Shown here piece after piece: positions 15,175 through 23,620 of a DNA stretch of 64,000 bases. Each line of letters starts with the position of its first letter. Within the stretch, counting starts at the first letter, position 1. A model generated the notes under the pieces. It worked only from the letters and a program-made list of their open reading frames with translations, had not been told where the DNA came from and searched no databases. Source of the DNA: Flavobacterium sp. YO12 (GTDB lineage: Bacteria > Bacteroidota > Bacteroidia > Flavobacteriales > Flavobacteriaceae); NCBI RefSeq assembly GCF_004119495.1, contig NZ_NRQU01000009.1, forward strand, positions 1 through 64,000, read 5' to 3'. Both the position numbers and the translations under genes were made by a program.

Positions 15175-16776
15175 CTACTCCTCATACATTTCCATCCACA
15201 ATCTGGTTTCTTCAAGATCAAGTTCTTTTTCAATTTTTCTAAAAATCTCTTCATTAACAGATCCTCCTTTATGCATAACTTCAAGTTTCCCACGCTCTAC
15301 ATTTAGAAGATCAATCTGAAGTTTTGTAAAATCATTAAAAATCTCGCCTCCAAGCATTTTTCCATTTCCAAAAAAATTAGCCGGCAGTTCCGTTTTTTGT
15401 AAACGATTAAATTTCACTTCATATTTACTTTTAATATTGTGCAGTAAATCACCATCTAATAATGAAAAATTATCTTCAATATGAGCAATCGTTTCGGATA
15501 CAATTACATTTCGAATATTATATTCCTCGGCAAGTATAGAATAACGCTCAATTTTTAGCTTCTTAATTACCCAAGGAAGCGTAAGACCTTGAATTACTAA
15601 AGTCGAAACGATGACACAAAAAACCAGATAAATAATCAAATTTCGCAGCGGAAATGCTTCCGTTTCATTCAGCATAAGCGGAAGTGCTAATGCTGCCGCC
15701 ATAGAAACAACACCGCGCATTCCAGACCAGCCAAAAATAATCATATTGCGGTAGTCAAACTCCTCTTTCTGTCTAATTCGTTTACTAAGCCATCTGGGAA
15801 TCAAAACGGCAGGAACTACCCATAAAAAACGAACTAAAATAACCACTGCACTAATCGCCGCTCCCCAAAGCAACAATGACGTTCCCGAATAATTACTAAT
15901 TCCAGCCATAATCTGTCTCAACTGAAGTCCGATTAAAATAAAAATTAAACCATTTAAAATATTAGTTAAAACGCTCCAGATTGTCCCTGTCATAATTCGG
16001 CTTTCATGCGTAAAAATAGTTCCTGATCTCGCCGATAAATAAAGTCCTGTAGCAACAACGGCCAAAACTCCAGAACCATGAAAATGCTCTGCCAGCAAAT
16101 ACGATGCAAATGGTGTTAGCAGCGTAAGAGTAACCTCGATTATTTCGTCGCAAACAAATCGCTTATGAATGTAACTCATTATAAAACCAACGACTAAACC
16201 AATCGCAATTCCAATTAGCGACATCAGTACAAAATTTAATCCTGCCTGCCACAATACAAAGTTACCTGCTGTGATCGCTGTAAGTGCATATTTATAAGCC
16301 ACCAGACCACTCGCATCGTTAACAAGACTTTCTCCCTCAAGAATCGCAATAAGCCTCGGATTCAATCCTAAACCCTTGGTAATAGAAGTTGCTGAAACAG
16401 CATCGGGAGGAGAAACGATTGCGCCAATTAAAAAGGCTAACGGCCAAGAGACATCTTCTATTAATTCATGTGCTGCAATTGCAACCGCAACTGTAGTAAA
16501 CAAAACCAATCCAACGGCGGCTAAAGTTATTGGTCTAATGGATTGTTTAAAATCTGACCAGCTTGTGTACCAAGCGGCATGATATAACAAAGGAGGTAAA
16601 AATATAATAAACACAACTTCTGGACTAAGTGATATTACGGGAAGTCCAGGAACGATACTTATAATTACACCACAGAGAACAAGCACTATTGGAACCGGAA
16701 AATTATATCTTTTGCTTACAAGACTCAAAAAAGCGACGCCAAACAGCAGCATTATAATTACGGTAACATTTTCCAT
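15175..16776 (-). CDS. Na+/H+ antiporter, CPA1 family
   Basis: The 533 residues contain about 12 membrane helices in the first 400, then a cytoplasmic tail of about 130 rich in charged residues. PPLLYHAAWYTSW, GAIVSPPDAVSATSITKGLG (with the transport Asp), LEGESLVNDASGLVAYKYAL and GWSGMRGVVSMAAALALPL are signatures of the NhaP/YjcE-like CPA1 exchangers. It swaps cytoplasmic Na+ or K+ for protons at the inner membrane in pH and salt homeostasis. It stands alone, with a hairpin after it and a 326-bp gap before it that leads to the divergent ribB promoter. Confidence 0.9.
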   Translation of the reverse strand: MENVTVIIMLLFGVAFLSLVSKRYNFPVPIVLVLCGVIISIVPGLPVISLSPEVVFIIFLPPLLYHAAWYTSWSDFKQSIRPITLAAVGLVLFTTVAVAIAAHELIEDVSWPLAFLIGAIVSPPDAVSATSITKGLGLNPRLIAILEGESLVNDASGLVAYKYALTAITAGNFVLWQAGLNFVLMSLIGIAIGLVVGFIMSYIHKRFVCDEIIEVTLTLLTPFASYLLAEHFHGSGVLAVVATGLYLSARSGTIFTHESRIMTGTIWSVLTNILNGLIFILIGLQLRQIMAGISNYSGTSLLLWGAAISAVVILVRFLWVVPAVLIPRWLSKRIRQKEEFDYRNMIIFGWSGMRGVVSMAAALALPLMLNETEAFPLRNLIIYLVFCVIVSTLVIQGLTLPWVIKKLKIERYSILAEEYNIRNVIVSETIAHIEDNFSLLDGDLLHNIKSKYEVKFNRLQKTELPANFFGNGKMLGGEIFNDFTKLQIDLLNVERGKLEVMHKGGSVNEEIFRKIEKELDLEETRLWMEMYEE

Positions 16777-17017
16777 TTATTACTGATTTTTAGTGGTTTT
16801 GGATTAAATTTTCTAGTTGCTAAATTAAGATTTTATGATAATTATTAGTGGCGCTTACTAAAAAAATAATCTATTGAATTTCTATCTGAATGGAGAAGCA
16901 TTGCCGTGCGCCTTTACAGGAAATATTTTATAAGTATCTCGTAGGTATATTATTCAGGAAAACTTGTTTTTACTGTCTTGCGTCATGCTGAAACAAATCT
17001 AAAGCACTATCCATTTA

Positions 17018-17061
17018 TTGACCTATATCAAACTTTTACATTACAAACCACTTTAGATTTG
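17018..17061 (+). promoter_or_regulatory. Crp/Fnr operator and -7 element of ribB-crp
   Basis: TTGAC-CTAT-ATCAA (17018-17031) is one mismatch from a perfect Fnr-type palindrome. TAGATTTG (17054-17061) is a full match to TAnnTTTG and starts 22 bp after it, the same geometry as at 895 and 4395. The rest of the 326-bp gap 16777-17102 shows no other feature; I found no FMN riboswitch core in it. Confidence 0.7.
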
Positions 17062-17102
17062 CTCATTCAATTATTTCTAAAACAATTTCAAAATACAATA
17101 AA

Positions 17103-17765
17103 ATGATTAGTACAGAATTAAGTCCGTTAGTTCAATTTGGAATTACAAGCAAAGAACGCGTAGAAAATGCTTTAGAACAGCTTAAAAGCGGAAAAGGAAT
17201 TATAGTAACTGATGATGAAAATCGCGAAAATGAAGGCGATTTAATCTTTTCAGCCGAACACATTACAGTAAAGGACATGGCGCTTATGATTCGTGAATGC
17301 AGCGGAATTGTTTGTTTATGCCTTCCGAATGAAAAAGCAGATCAATTAGATCTTCCGTATATGGTAAAAGAAAACACCAGCAGTTTTCAAACGCCTTTTA
17401 CCATAACAATTGAAGCAAAAAAAGGTGTCACGACAGGAGTTTCTGCTGCTGATCGAATTACAACAATTAAAACGGCTGTTGCGCAAAATGCCAAACCCGA
17501 AGACTTGGCTAGACCAGGACATATATTTCCGCTTCGTGCCAAAGATAATGGAGTTTTAGAAAGAAACGGCCACACTGAGGGAAGTGTCGATTTAATGAAA
17601 TTAGCCAATTTAAAACCTGAAGCTGTTTTATGTGAATTAATGAATGAAGACGGCAGCATGGCAAAACTTGACAAAATCGTTAGCTTTGCACAACAACATG
17701 ATTTAGTAGTTTTATCGATAGAAGATATTATCTATTACCGTAAATTCGTGCGAGATTACAACTAA
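17103..17765 (+). CDS. ribB: 3,4-dihydroxy-2-butanone 4-phosphate synthase (stand-alone RibB)
   Basis: RibB converts ribulose 5-phosphate to dihydroxybutanone phosphate and formate in riboflavin synthesis. The 220 residues carry the signature [14 protein letters not shown] (about 37-50), [45 protein letters not shown] and [13 protein letters not shown] with the catalytic His/Glu. Many Bacteroidota use a longer RibBA fusion with a GTP cyclohydrolase II domain; this form stops at the end of the RibB domain. The next gene, a Crp/Fnr regulator, begins one base after its stop codon. The promoter has a Crp/Fnr-type box, so this copy may be an inducible extra source of flavin. Confidence 0.93.
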   Translation: MISTELSPLVQFGITSKERVENALEQLKSGKGIIVTDDENRENEGDLIFSAEHITVKDMALMIRECSGIVCLCLPNEKADQLDLPYMVKENTSSFQTPFTITIEAKKGVTTGVSAADRITTIKTAVAQNAKPEDLARPGHIFPLRAKDNGVLERNGHTEGSVDLMKLANLKPEAVLCELMNEDGSMAKLDKIVSFAQQHDLVVLSIEDIIYYRKFVRDYN

Positions 17766-17766
17766 A

Positions 17767-18339
17767 ATGATATACGAACAGCTTGGCAATTATATTAGAA
17801 AAAGCATTGCTATTTCTGATGAAGATTTAAAAACGATATTCTCCTATTTTAAACCTTTAAAGAAAAATAAAAACGAGATACTGCTTGAACAAGGACAAAC
17901 TAGTCAGCAGACTTTTTTTGTTGGTAAAGGCTGTGTCCGAATCTTTTTTATTAATGAAGAAGGAAAAGACGCGACTCGATATATTGCTTTTGAAAATCAA
18001 TTTGCCACAGCTTTAGTTAGTTTTATAACCAAAATGCCTGCTGTAGAAAATATTCAGGTAATCGAAAAATCTGAATTGCTTGCGATATCACATGAAGATT
18101 TTAATCATTTGATGAAAATCATTCCGCAATGGCGGGAATTTTATAGCAATTATTTAGAGAAAGCATATGTAAATAATGCCAATCGATTAATGTCATTTAC
18201 AACTATGGATGCTTTGGAAAGATACAATCAGCTTTTAAAAATCAATCCAACAATTGTAAAACGACTTCCTAATAAAATTGTGGCATCGTATATCAATATT
18301 TCGCAGGAAACGTTGAGCAGATTAAAATCTAAAGTTTAG
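17767..18339 (+). CDS. Crp/Fnr-family transcriptional regulator
   Basis: The 190 residues hold an N-terminal cyclic-nucleotide-binding-type beta-roll (about 20-120: KNEILLEQGQTSQQTFFVGKG, RYIAFENQFATALVSFI), a long dimer helix and a C-terminal helix-turn-helix, NKIVASYINISQETLSRLKS. There is no N-terminal cysteine cluster, so it is not an Fnr with a typical Fe-S sensor. What it senses (cAMP-like ligand, haem or nothing) is unclear. It is co-transcribed with ribB behind an operator of the same type as those before nos/copper and nadA, so it may regulate itself and that set. That link is inference from shared sites. Confidence 0.85.
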   Translation: MIYEQLGNYIRKSIAISDEDLKTIFSYFKPLKKNKNEILLEQGQTSQQTFFVGKGCVRIFFINEEGKDATRYIAFENQFATALVSFITKMPAVENIQVIEKSELLAISHEDFNHLMKIIPQWREFYSNYLEKAYVNNANRLMSFTTMDALERYNQLLKINPTIVKRLPNKIVASYINISQETLSRLKSKV

Positions 18340-18379
18340 TTTTTAATTTAAACACTTAGTCCCAAATTTTTTTCTCGTT

Positions 18380-18485
18380 TTTGTCATTTCGACGTAAGGA
18401 GAAATCTCCGCCAGTAACTCCGCAACAGTAAACCAATCTTTGGAGAGTTTCTCGTGGAGATTTCTCCTTACGTCGAAATGACAAA
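18380..18485. repeat. Palindromic repeat family 1, copy B (both arms of the ACGTAAGG type)
   Basis: TTTGTCATTTCGACGTAAGG with following AGAAATCTCC is repeated as an exact reverse complement at the other end, giving a 30-bp perfect arm pair. The centre contains AACTCCGCAACAGTAAACCAATCTTTGG. It sits between the convergent crp and nrdA genes. Confidence 0.88.
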
Positions 18486-18555
18486 TAGCAACGTTTTATT
18501 GGTACACTAAACTTTCTGGAGCTTCTGTCGAAGCCATTGATAAATAAATATGAAC

Positions 18556-18590
18556 AAAAAAGCCGAATCTTAATTTTAGATTCGGCTTTT
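18556..18590 (-). terminator. Terminator after nrdBA
   Basis: AAAAGCCGAATCT and AGATTCGGCTTTT form a perfect 13-bp stem around a 7-base loop, with a T-run on the minus strand. It directly follows the nrdA stop and would also work on the plus strand. Confidence 0.85.
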
Positions 18591-18596
18591 ATTCTT

Positions 18597-20294
18597 TTAT
18601 GATTCGCAGCTGCTGCAGCTAACCAAACTTGTTACTAATTCTTTAGAAACACTTTGGCTTCTTTGGTAGTACAAACTTTTTACTCCCAACTGCCACGCTT
18701 CTATCATTAAACGGTTTACTTCTTTAATTGGAAGTTCTGCCGGAATATTAAGATTCAAGCTTTGCCCTTGATCTACAAATTTCTGACGAATTGCCGCCTG
18801 CTGTACAATTTCAAGCTGACTGATTTCTTTAAACGTTTTAAAAACATCTTTTTCAGCTTGAGAAAGCTGTGACATATGCTGAACACTTCCGCCATTTAGC
18901 ATAATTTCTCTCCAAACTTCTTCATTATCTAAACCTTTTTCTTCAAGCAGCTTTTTCAGATATTTATTTTTACGCATAAAGTTACCTTTACTTAAACCAG
19001 CTTTATAATAATTACTGCTAAAAGGTTCAATTCCCGGAGATGTCTGTCCTAAAATCGCCGATGATGATGTTGTAGGAGCAATTGCCATTGTTGTTGTATT
19101 ACGTTTTCCGTAACCTTTTAACAATTCTGGTTCACCATAAATTCTAGCCAACTCCTGAGTTGCTTTATCGGCCTTATCGCTTATATGTTTGAAAATTTCT
19201 GTCGTTTTCATTTTAGCTTCCATTCCTTCAAACGGAATCATATTTTTCTGCAAATACGAATGCCATCCTAAAACACCAAGCCCAAGTGCACGATGTCTTT
19301 TTGCAAATTTATTTGCCGCAGAAAGATAATAATTCCCTTCTGTTTTTTCGATGAATTCTTGCAAAACAGCATCTAAGAAAAATATAGCCAGTTTTACAGC
19401 TTCTGTATCTTTCCATTCTTCATAAAGCTCCAAATTCATTGAAGATAAACAACAAATAAATGATTCATCGCTTGTTGACGGAAGCATAATTTCGCTGCAT
19501 AAATTACTAGCGTTAATTCTAAGGTTCTTGTCTTTGTAAACTTGTGGTTTGCTTTTATTTACATTATCACTAAAGAAAATATATGGCAGTCCTTTTTGCT
19601 GACGGCTTTCTAAAACTTTTGCCCAAATTTGTCTCTTATCGCTGTCACCGTCAATCATTTCCTGCATCCAATAATCAGGAACACAAATTCCAGTAAACAG
19701 ATTCTGAATAGGATTTCCGATACTTTTAATTTTCAAAAATTCCTCAATATCCGGGTGATCAATATCTAAATATGCCGCAAAAGCACCACGACGTACTCCG
19801 CCTTGCGAAATCGTATCCATTGCAGTATCAAAAAGCTTCATAAAACTTACTGCTCCGCTGCTTTTTCCGTTATCTGTTACAGCACTTCCACGCTCACGCA
19901 GTTCACCAAAATAACCAGAAGTTCCTCCTCCAATTTTGGTTTGCATAATCACTTCGCCCAGTTTATGCGTAATTCCTTCAATTTTATCTGGAACGTGTAC
20001 ATTAAAACAAGAAATTGGAAGTCCTCTTTCAGTTCCCATATTTGCCCAAACCGGCGAACTTATACTCATCCAGCCGCGTTCGATCATTTCAACAAAAGAT
20101 TCTTTTAACTCTGGTTTGTAAAGTCTTCTGGCTGCTGCAGTACATATTCTGTCAATTGCACCTTCAACAGTTTCTCCTTTTAAAAGATAACCACGATTTA
20201 AAATTTGTTCACTCTCTGAGTTCTTCCACCACATTTTAGACCCATTTTCATTTTGCGGAAGATCATTTACTTCATTTATGTCTATTGTATTCAT
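18597..20294 (-). CDS. nrdA: Class I ribonucleoside-diphosphate reductase, alpha subunit (short form without ATP-cone)
   Basis: NrdA reduces ribonucleotides to deoxyribonucleotides under aerobic conditions. The protein has only 565 residues, against about 750-800 for common NrdA, and starts almost directly at the catalytic region with no N-terminal ATP-cone. Key parts are present: the redox Cys in LPISCFNVH, the specificity region GGGTSGYFGELRERG, the active-site N-L-C-S-E motif (SNLCSEIMLP), the second redox Cys in CCLSSMNLE, and a C-terminal C-S-S-C pair that is reduced by thioredoxin. It follows nrdB by 15 bp. Loss of the cone suggests no ATP/dATP activity switch in this subunit. Confidence 0.93.
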   Translation of the reverse strand: MNTIDINEVNDLPQNENGSKMWWKNSESEQILNRGYLLKGETVEGAIDRICTAAARRLYKPELKESFVEMIERGWMSISSPVWANMGTERGLPISCFNVHVPDKIEGITHKLGEVIMQTKIGGGTSGYFGELRERGSAVTDNGKSSGAVSFMKLFDTAMDTISQGGVRRGAFAAYLDIDHPDIEEFLKIKSIGNPIQNLFTGICVPDYWMQEMIDGDSDKRQIWAKVLESRQQKGLPYIFFSDNVNKSKPQVYKDKNLRINASNLCSEIMLPSTSDESFICCLSSMNLELYEEWKDTEAVKLAIFFLDAVLQEFIEKTEGNYYLSAANKFAKRHRALGLGVLGWHSYLQKNMIPFEGMEAKMKTTEIFKHISDKADKATQELARIYGEPELLKGYGKRNTTTMAIAPTTSSSAILGQTSPGIEPFSSNYYKAGLSKGNFMRKNKYLKKLLEEKGLDNEEVWREIMLNGGSVQHMSQLSQAEKDVFKTFKEISQLEIVQQAAIRQKFVDQGQSLNLNIPAELPIKEVNRLMIEAWQLGVKSLYYQRSQSVSKELVTSLVSCSSCES

Positions 20295-20309
20295 ATGTAT
20301 TTTTTGCTT

Positions 20310-21284
20310 TTAGAAAAGATCGTTTGCTGTTATACTTTTGTCATGTTTTGTATATTCTACAGGACGTTTAGCAAAAAAATCATCCAAACTGTTAGCAAAA
20401 ACTTCTTCTTCAAACCAAGCCAAAGCTTTATAATCTTCCACTTTTACATCAAATATGGTTGGAATATTGATTTGTTTTAAACTCTCATCAATTCTAAACT
20501 TCATGAAATTAACCAAATCGCCTTTTTTGATGCTTTCAATCTCACCTTCTTCAAATATCCAATCTAAAATATCTGCTTCAACTGCAATTGAATCTTTTAC
20601 TGTTTCTCTGACAAGTGTCAGCGTTTCTTCGTCAAAATAATCAGGAAACTCTTCTCTGATTTTATTGATGATATAAATTCCGCCATTAGCATGAATTTGT
20701 TCATCGATTGAAGTCCACGCGATGATATTGCTCACATTTTTCATGTAACCTTTAAATCGTGTAAATGAAAGCAAAATTGCAAACTGACTGAAAAGTGAAA
20801 CGTTCTCGATTAGAATACTGAATAGTATCAGCGAAACCATATATTTTCTGTTGTCCTGCGAACGAGTATCTTTAAGTACATCTGACAAATATTCTACACG
20901 TCGGCGAATAACTGGAACGTCTAAAAGTTTCTCAAATTCATCATTGTATCCTAACACTTCAAGCAAGCGGGAATATGCCTCTGAATGTCTAAATTCGCAC
21001 TCTGCAAAAGTACTGCCTAAACCATTAAATTCAGGTTTTGGAAAGTGCTCGTAAATATTTCCCCAAAAGCTTTTTACGGCTACCTCAATTTGAGCAATAG
21101 CCAATAAACTATTTTTTACTGCAGTTTTCTCTGCTGATGTTAAATGTGCATGAAAGTCTTGAGTATCAGCAGTAAAATCAACTTCTGTATGAACCCAATA
21201 CGCTTTATTTATAGCTTCTGTAAATTGTAAAACCTCTGGATATTCAAAAGGTTTATAATTGACTCTTTTATCAAATATAGACAT
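20310..21284 (-). CDS. nrdB: Class I ribonucleoside-diphosphate reductase, beta subunit
   Basis: NrdB carries the di-iron centre and tyrosyl radical used by NrdA. The 324 residues show the metal ligands Glu67 (QIEVAV), E97-F-R-H100, Glu in ILIENVSLFSQF and E-Q-I-H in DEQIHANGG, and the radical Tyr104 four residues after His100. The C-terminal tail (KSITANDLF) would bind NrdA. There is no N-terminal ATP-cone, which some Bacteroidota NrdB proteins have; with the short NrdA, neither subunit has a visible activity-control domain. The promoter has TAATTTTG at 21366-21373 and DnaA-box-like repeats upstream. Confidence 0.93.
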   Translation of the reverse strand: MSIFDKRVNYKPFEYPEVLQFTEAINKAYWVHTEVDFTADTQDFHAHLTSAEKTAVKNSLLAIAQIEVAVKSFWGNIYEHFPKPEFNGLGSTFAECEFRHSEAYSRLLEVLGYNDEFEKLLDVPVIRRRVEYLSDVLKDTRSQDNRKYMVSLILFSILIENVSLFSQFAILLSFTRFKGYMKNVSNIIAWTSIDEQIHANGGIYIINKIREEFPDYFDEETLTLVRETVKDSIAVEADILDWIFEEGEIESIKKGDLVNFMKFRIDESLKQINIPTIFDVKVEDYKALAWFEEEVFANSLDDFFAKRPVEYTKHDKSITANDLF

Positions 21285-21365
21285 AATATATACTATTTAA
21301 GTGGTGACTAAAAAAAGATAAAAAACGAAAGTCTGAAGTGGTAATTACTTTATTTTTTATACTTA

Positions 21366-21373
21366 CAAAATTA
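21366..21373 (-). promoter_or_regulatory. Predicted -7 element of nrdBA
   Basis: On the minus strand TAATTTTG is a full match to TAnnTTTG. A TTTG (21395-21398 on the plus strand as CAAA) lies 21 bp upstream as the -33 element. Transcription would start near 21361, leaving a leader of about 75 bases. Confidence 0.6.
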
Positions 21374-21422
21374 ACCCACAGTTCTATTTTTGACCAAAGA
21401 TTGATGTTAAAAAACCAATCAA

Positions 21423-21589
21423 TTATCAACAGCCAAAAGCAGTCCAAAAAAGTGGTAAAAAAACTACTTATCAACAGGTGCATAATTTTCAGTACTTGCT
21501 GAATTATCAGCTATTTATACTAAATCTAAATAGAGTTGTCAACAATTAAAACTGAAATAATACCAAATTTTCAAAAACACTTATCAACA
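21423..21589 (+). promoter_or_regulatory. Cluster of DnaA-box-like 9-mers upstream of nrdBA
   Basis: TTATCAACA occurs at 21423-21431, 21468-21476 and 21581-21589, and TTGTCAACA at 21536-21544, all in the same orientation. TTATCAACA is one base from the classical DnaA box TTATCCACA. They lie 50-220 bp upstream of the predicted nrdBA promoter. In E. coli DnaA regulates nrdAB through such boxes; whether these are bound here is not known. Confidence 0.45.
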
Positions 21590-21903
21590 TCTAACTCCAA
21601 ATTTTGCCTTCAAAATCTGTTATTTAACAAAATACAAACGCCAATAATTCACAAAAAAAGCATGTTCCTTTTTCAAATTAAAAAACAAAAAAAAGCCATT
21701 CACATTATAAAAAAATAAAACATAAAAAACTCTTTATCAAATATTTAAACCATAAAAAACCAAAAACCTATAGATCAATTTAAACCAAAATATAATATTG
21801 ATATCTAAGCCTTCTAAAAACGATAATCGATCGTTTTTCAAAAGCGTCTAAAAAGGCAACATTAAAAAATCATTAGAATTATTTTTTTTGGCATCAATAA
21901 AAC
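21590..21903. other. Gene-free AT-rich stretch with one strong hairpin
   Basis: This is part of the 723-bp gap between the divergent nrdB and ankyrin genes. I see no convincing ORF. The one clear structure is AAAAACGAT-AATCG-ATCGTTTTT at 21816-21838, a perfect 9-bp stem ending in T5, usable as a terminator on either strand or as an operator. Confidence 0.6.
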
Positions 21904-21933
21904 TTGATTTAAAACTATAAATCTTTACATTTG
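21904..21933 (+). promoter_or_regulatory. Predicted promoter of the ankyrin/iron locus
   Basis: TTG (21904-21906), 19 bp, then TACATTTG (21926-21933), which matches TAnnTTTG in full. Just downstream TTCTAAAT and ATCATTATC (21951-21969) resemble half-sites of Fur operators, so iron control is possible but weakly supported. Confidence 0.6.
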
Positions 21934-22007
21934 TCCTTTATTTTTATTTATTCTAAATAGATCATTATCCCCATATATAAAGGGACGTTAAACAACAATA
22001 ATAAATT

Positions 22008-23507
22008 ATGAAAAAGAATCTTTTTATTTCATTGGCTTTAACAGCTGTTTTGTTTGTTAATGCACAGCAAAAAAACACTTTACTAGAGCAATCTTTCTGG
22101 AAAAACTCACCTGACGTAACTGTAGTAAAAGCAGAAATAGCAAAAGGCAGTAATCCTGCAGAAGCAAATGCAAATGCTTTTGATGTTACCACTTTAGCTA
22201 TTAACAATGATGCTCCTATTGCAACCATCAAATTCTTATTAGAGCAATCTGGGAATCCAATAAATAAAATGACTCATGATAACCGTATTTACCTGCATTG
22301 GGCTGCCTATAGAGGTAATACAGAATTAGTACAATATTTAATTGCAAAGGGTTCTGATGTAAATTATGAAGACAGTCATGGCACTACTCCTGTAGATTTT
22401 GCAGCATCAAATGGTCAATCTGATCCTGCTTTGTACGAAGCTTTTTTTAAAGCTGGAGTTAATCCGAAGAAAAAATACCAAGGCGGTGCTAACTTATTAC
22501 TTTTAGCTATTCCTGCTGATAAAGATCTTAAAGCAGCGGAATACTTTACTACTAAAGGAATGTCTCTTAAAGATGTTGATAACGACGGAAACACTGCTTT
22601 TACTTATGCAGCAAGAACAGGAAACATTGATCTTTTAAAGAAACTTTTAGCAAAAGGTGTAAAACCAACTGATAATGCTTTACTTTTTGCAGCTCAAGGA
22701 AGTCGTAGAGAATCTAACACTCTTGAAACTTATAAATATTTAGTTGAAGAAGTAAAAATCAAAGCAACTGCAGAAAATAAATCAGGTGAAAATGTACTTT
22801 ATTTCTTGGCTGGAAAACCAAATCAAACTGAAATTGTAAAATACTTTTTAAGCAAAGGTGCTGATGCTAATAAAGCAAATAAAGAAGGTACGACTCCGAT
22901 AATGATCGCGGCTTCGGCAAGAGACACTTCTATATTAGAATTATTACTTCCGCTTGCAAAAAATGTAAATTCTCAAAACCTAAAAGGAGAATCGGCTTTA
23001 ACTTATGCTGTGCGTTCAGGAACTCCTGAAGCTGTATCTTTATTATTAAGCAAAGGTGCTGATGTAAATGTTACTGATAAAGACGGAAACAATCTAGGGG
23101 TTTACCTTGTTCAATCTTACAGACCAGCTGGAAGAGATAGAGAGGCTGCGCCAAAACAAGATCCTTTTGATGCTAAAGCAAAATTACTTCAAGATAAAGG
23201 GTTAAATTTAGCTGCTGCTCAAAAAGACGGTAATACTTTATATCATTTAGCAATTCCAAAAAATGATATTTCTCTACTTAAAAAAATAACGGACTTAAAA
23301 GTGGATGTAAATGCTAAAAACAAAGATGGTTTAACAGCTTTACACAGAGCGGCTATGGTTGCAAAAGATGATTCTATTCTAAAATATCTTGTTTCTGTTG
23401 GTGCAAAAAAAGAGGTTACCACAGAATTTGATGAAAGCGCTTACGCATTAGCAAAAGAAAACGAGTCGCTTACAAAAAACAACATTTCAGTAGAATTTTT
23501 AAAATAA
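22008..23507 (+). CDS. Exported ankyrin-repeat protein
   Basis: The 499-residue protein begins with a signal peptide (about 1-20, ending VNAQQ), so it is periplasmic or exported. About eleven ankyrin repeats follow, for example DNRIYLHWAAYRGNTELVQY with AKGSDVN, and DGLTALHRAAMVAKDDSILK. These form a protein-binding scaffold. It precedes the DUF2271, PepSY-reductase and ApbE genes and may assemble with them, as ankyrin proteins often accompany periplasmic redox systems in Flavobacterium; this is inference. A hairpin and 113 bp separate it from the next gene. Confidence 0.88.
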   Translation: MKKNLFISLALTAVLFVNAQQKNTLLEQSFWKNSPDVTVVKAEIAKGSNPAEANANAFDVTTLAINNDAPIATIKFLLEQSGNPINKMTHDNRIYLHWAAYRGNTELVQYLIAKGSDVNYEDSHGTTPVDFAASNGQSDPALYEAFFKAGVNPKKKYQGGANLLLLAIPADKDLKAAEYFTTKGMSLKDVDNDGNTAFTYAARTGNIDLLKKLLAKGVKPTDNALLFAAQGSRRESNTLETYKYLVEEVKIKATAENKSGENVLYFLAGKPNQTEIVKYFLSKGADANKANKEGTTPIMIAASARDTSILELLLPLAKNVNSQNLKGESALTYAVRSGTPEAVSLLLSKGADVNVTDKDGNNLGVYLVQSYRPAGRDREAAPKQDPFDAKAKLLQDKGLNLAAAQKDGNTLYHLAIPKNDISLLKKITDLKVDVNAKNKDGLTALHRAAMVAKDDSILKYLVSVGAKKEVTTEFDESAYALAKENESLTKNNISVEFLK

Positions 23508-23514
23508 CTCTTAA

Positions 23515-23588
23515 AAGTTTTGAGTTTTGAGTTGTAAGTTTGTGTATAGATTTTCTTTATATCAAACAGAACTTAAAACTCAAAACTT
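23515..23588 (+). repeat. Inverted repeat after the ankyrin gene
   Basis: AAGTTTTGAGTTTTGAGTT and AACTTAAAACTCAAAACTT pair over 18 of 19 positions around a 36-base loop. It is followed by related AACTCATAA repeats. It may act as a weak terminator or a mobile intergenic repeat. Confidence 0.65.
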
Positions 23589-23620
23589 ATAATTCATAAC
23601 TCATAATAACTCATATTTCA

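Noticed and set aside
16777..17102. FMN riboswitch upstream of ribB
   Set aside because: The conserved AGGGT/GATTC-type core elements are not visible. A Crp/Fnr box with a full -7 element is present instead.
21423..21589. Replication origin
   Set aside because: Four DnaA-like boxes alone, with no dnaA, dnaN or other origin genes and no strand switch typical of oriC, do not support an origin.
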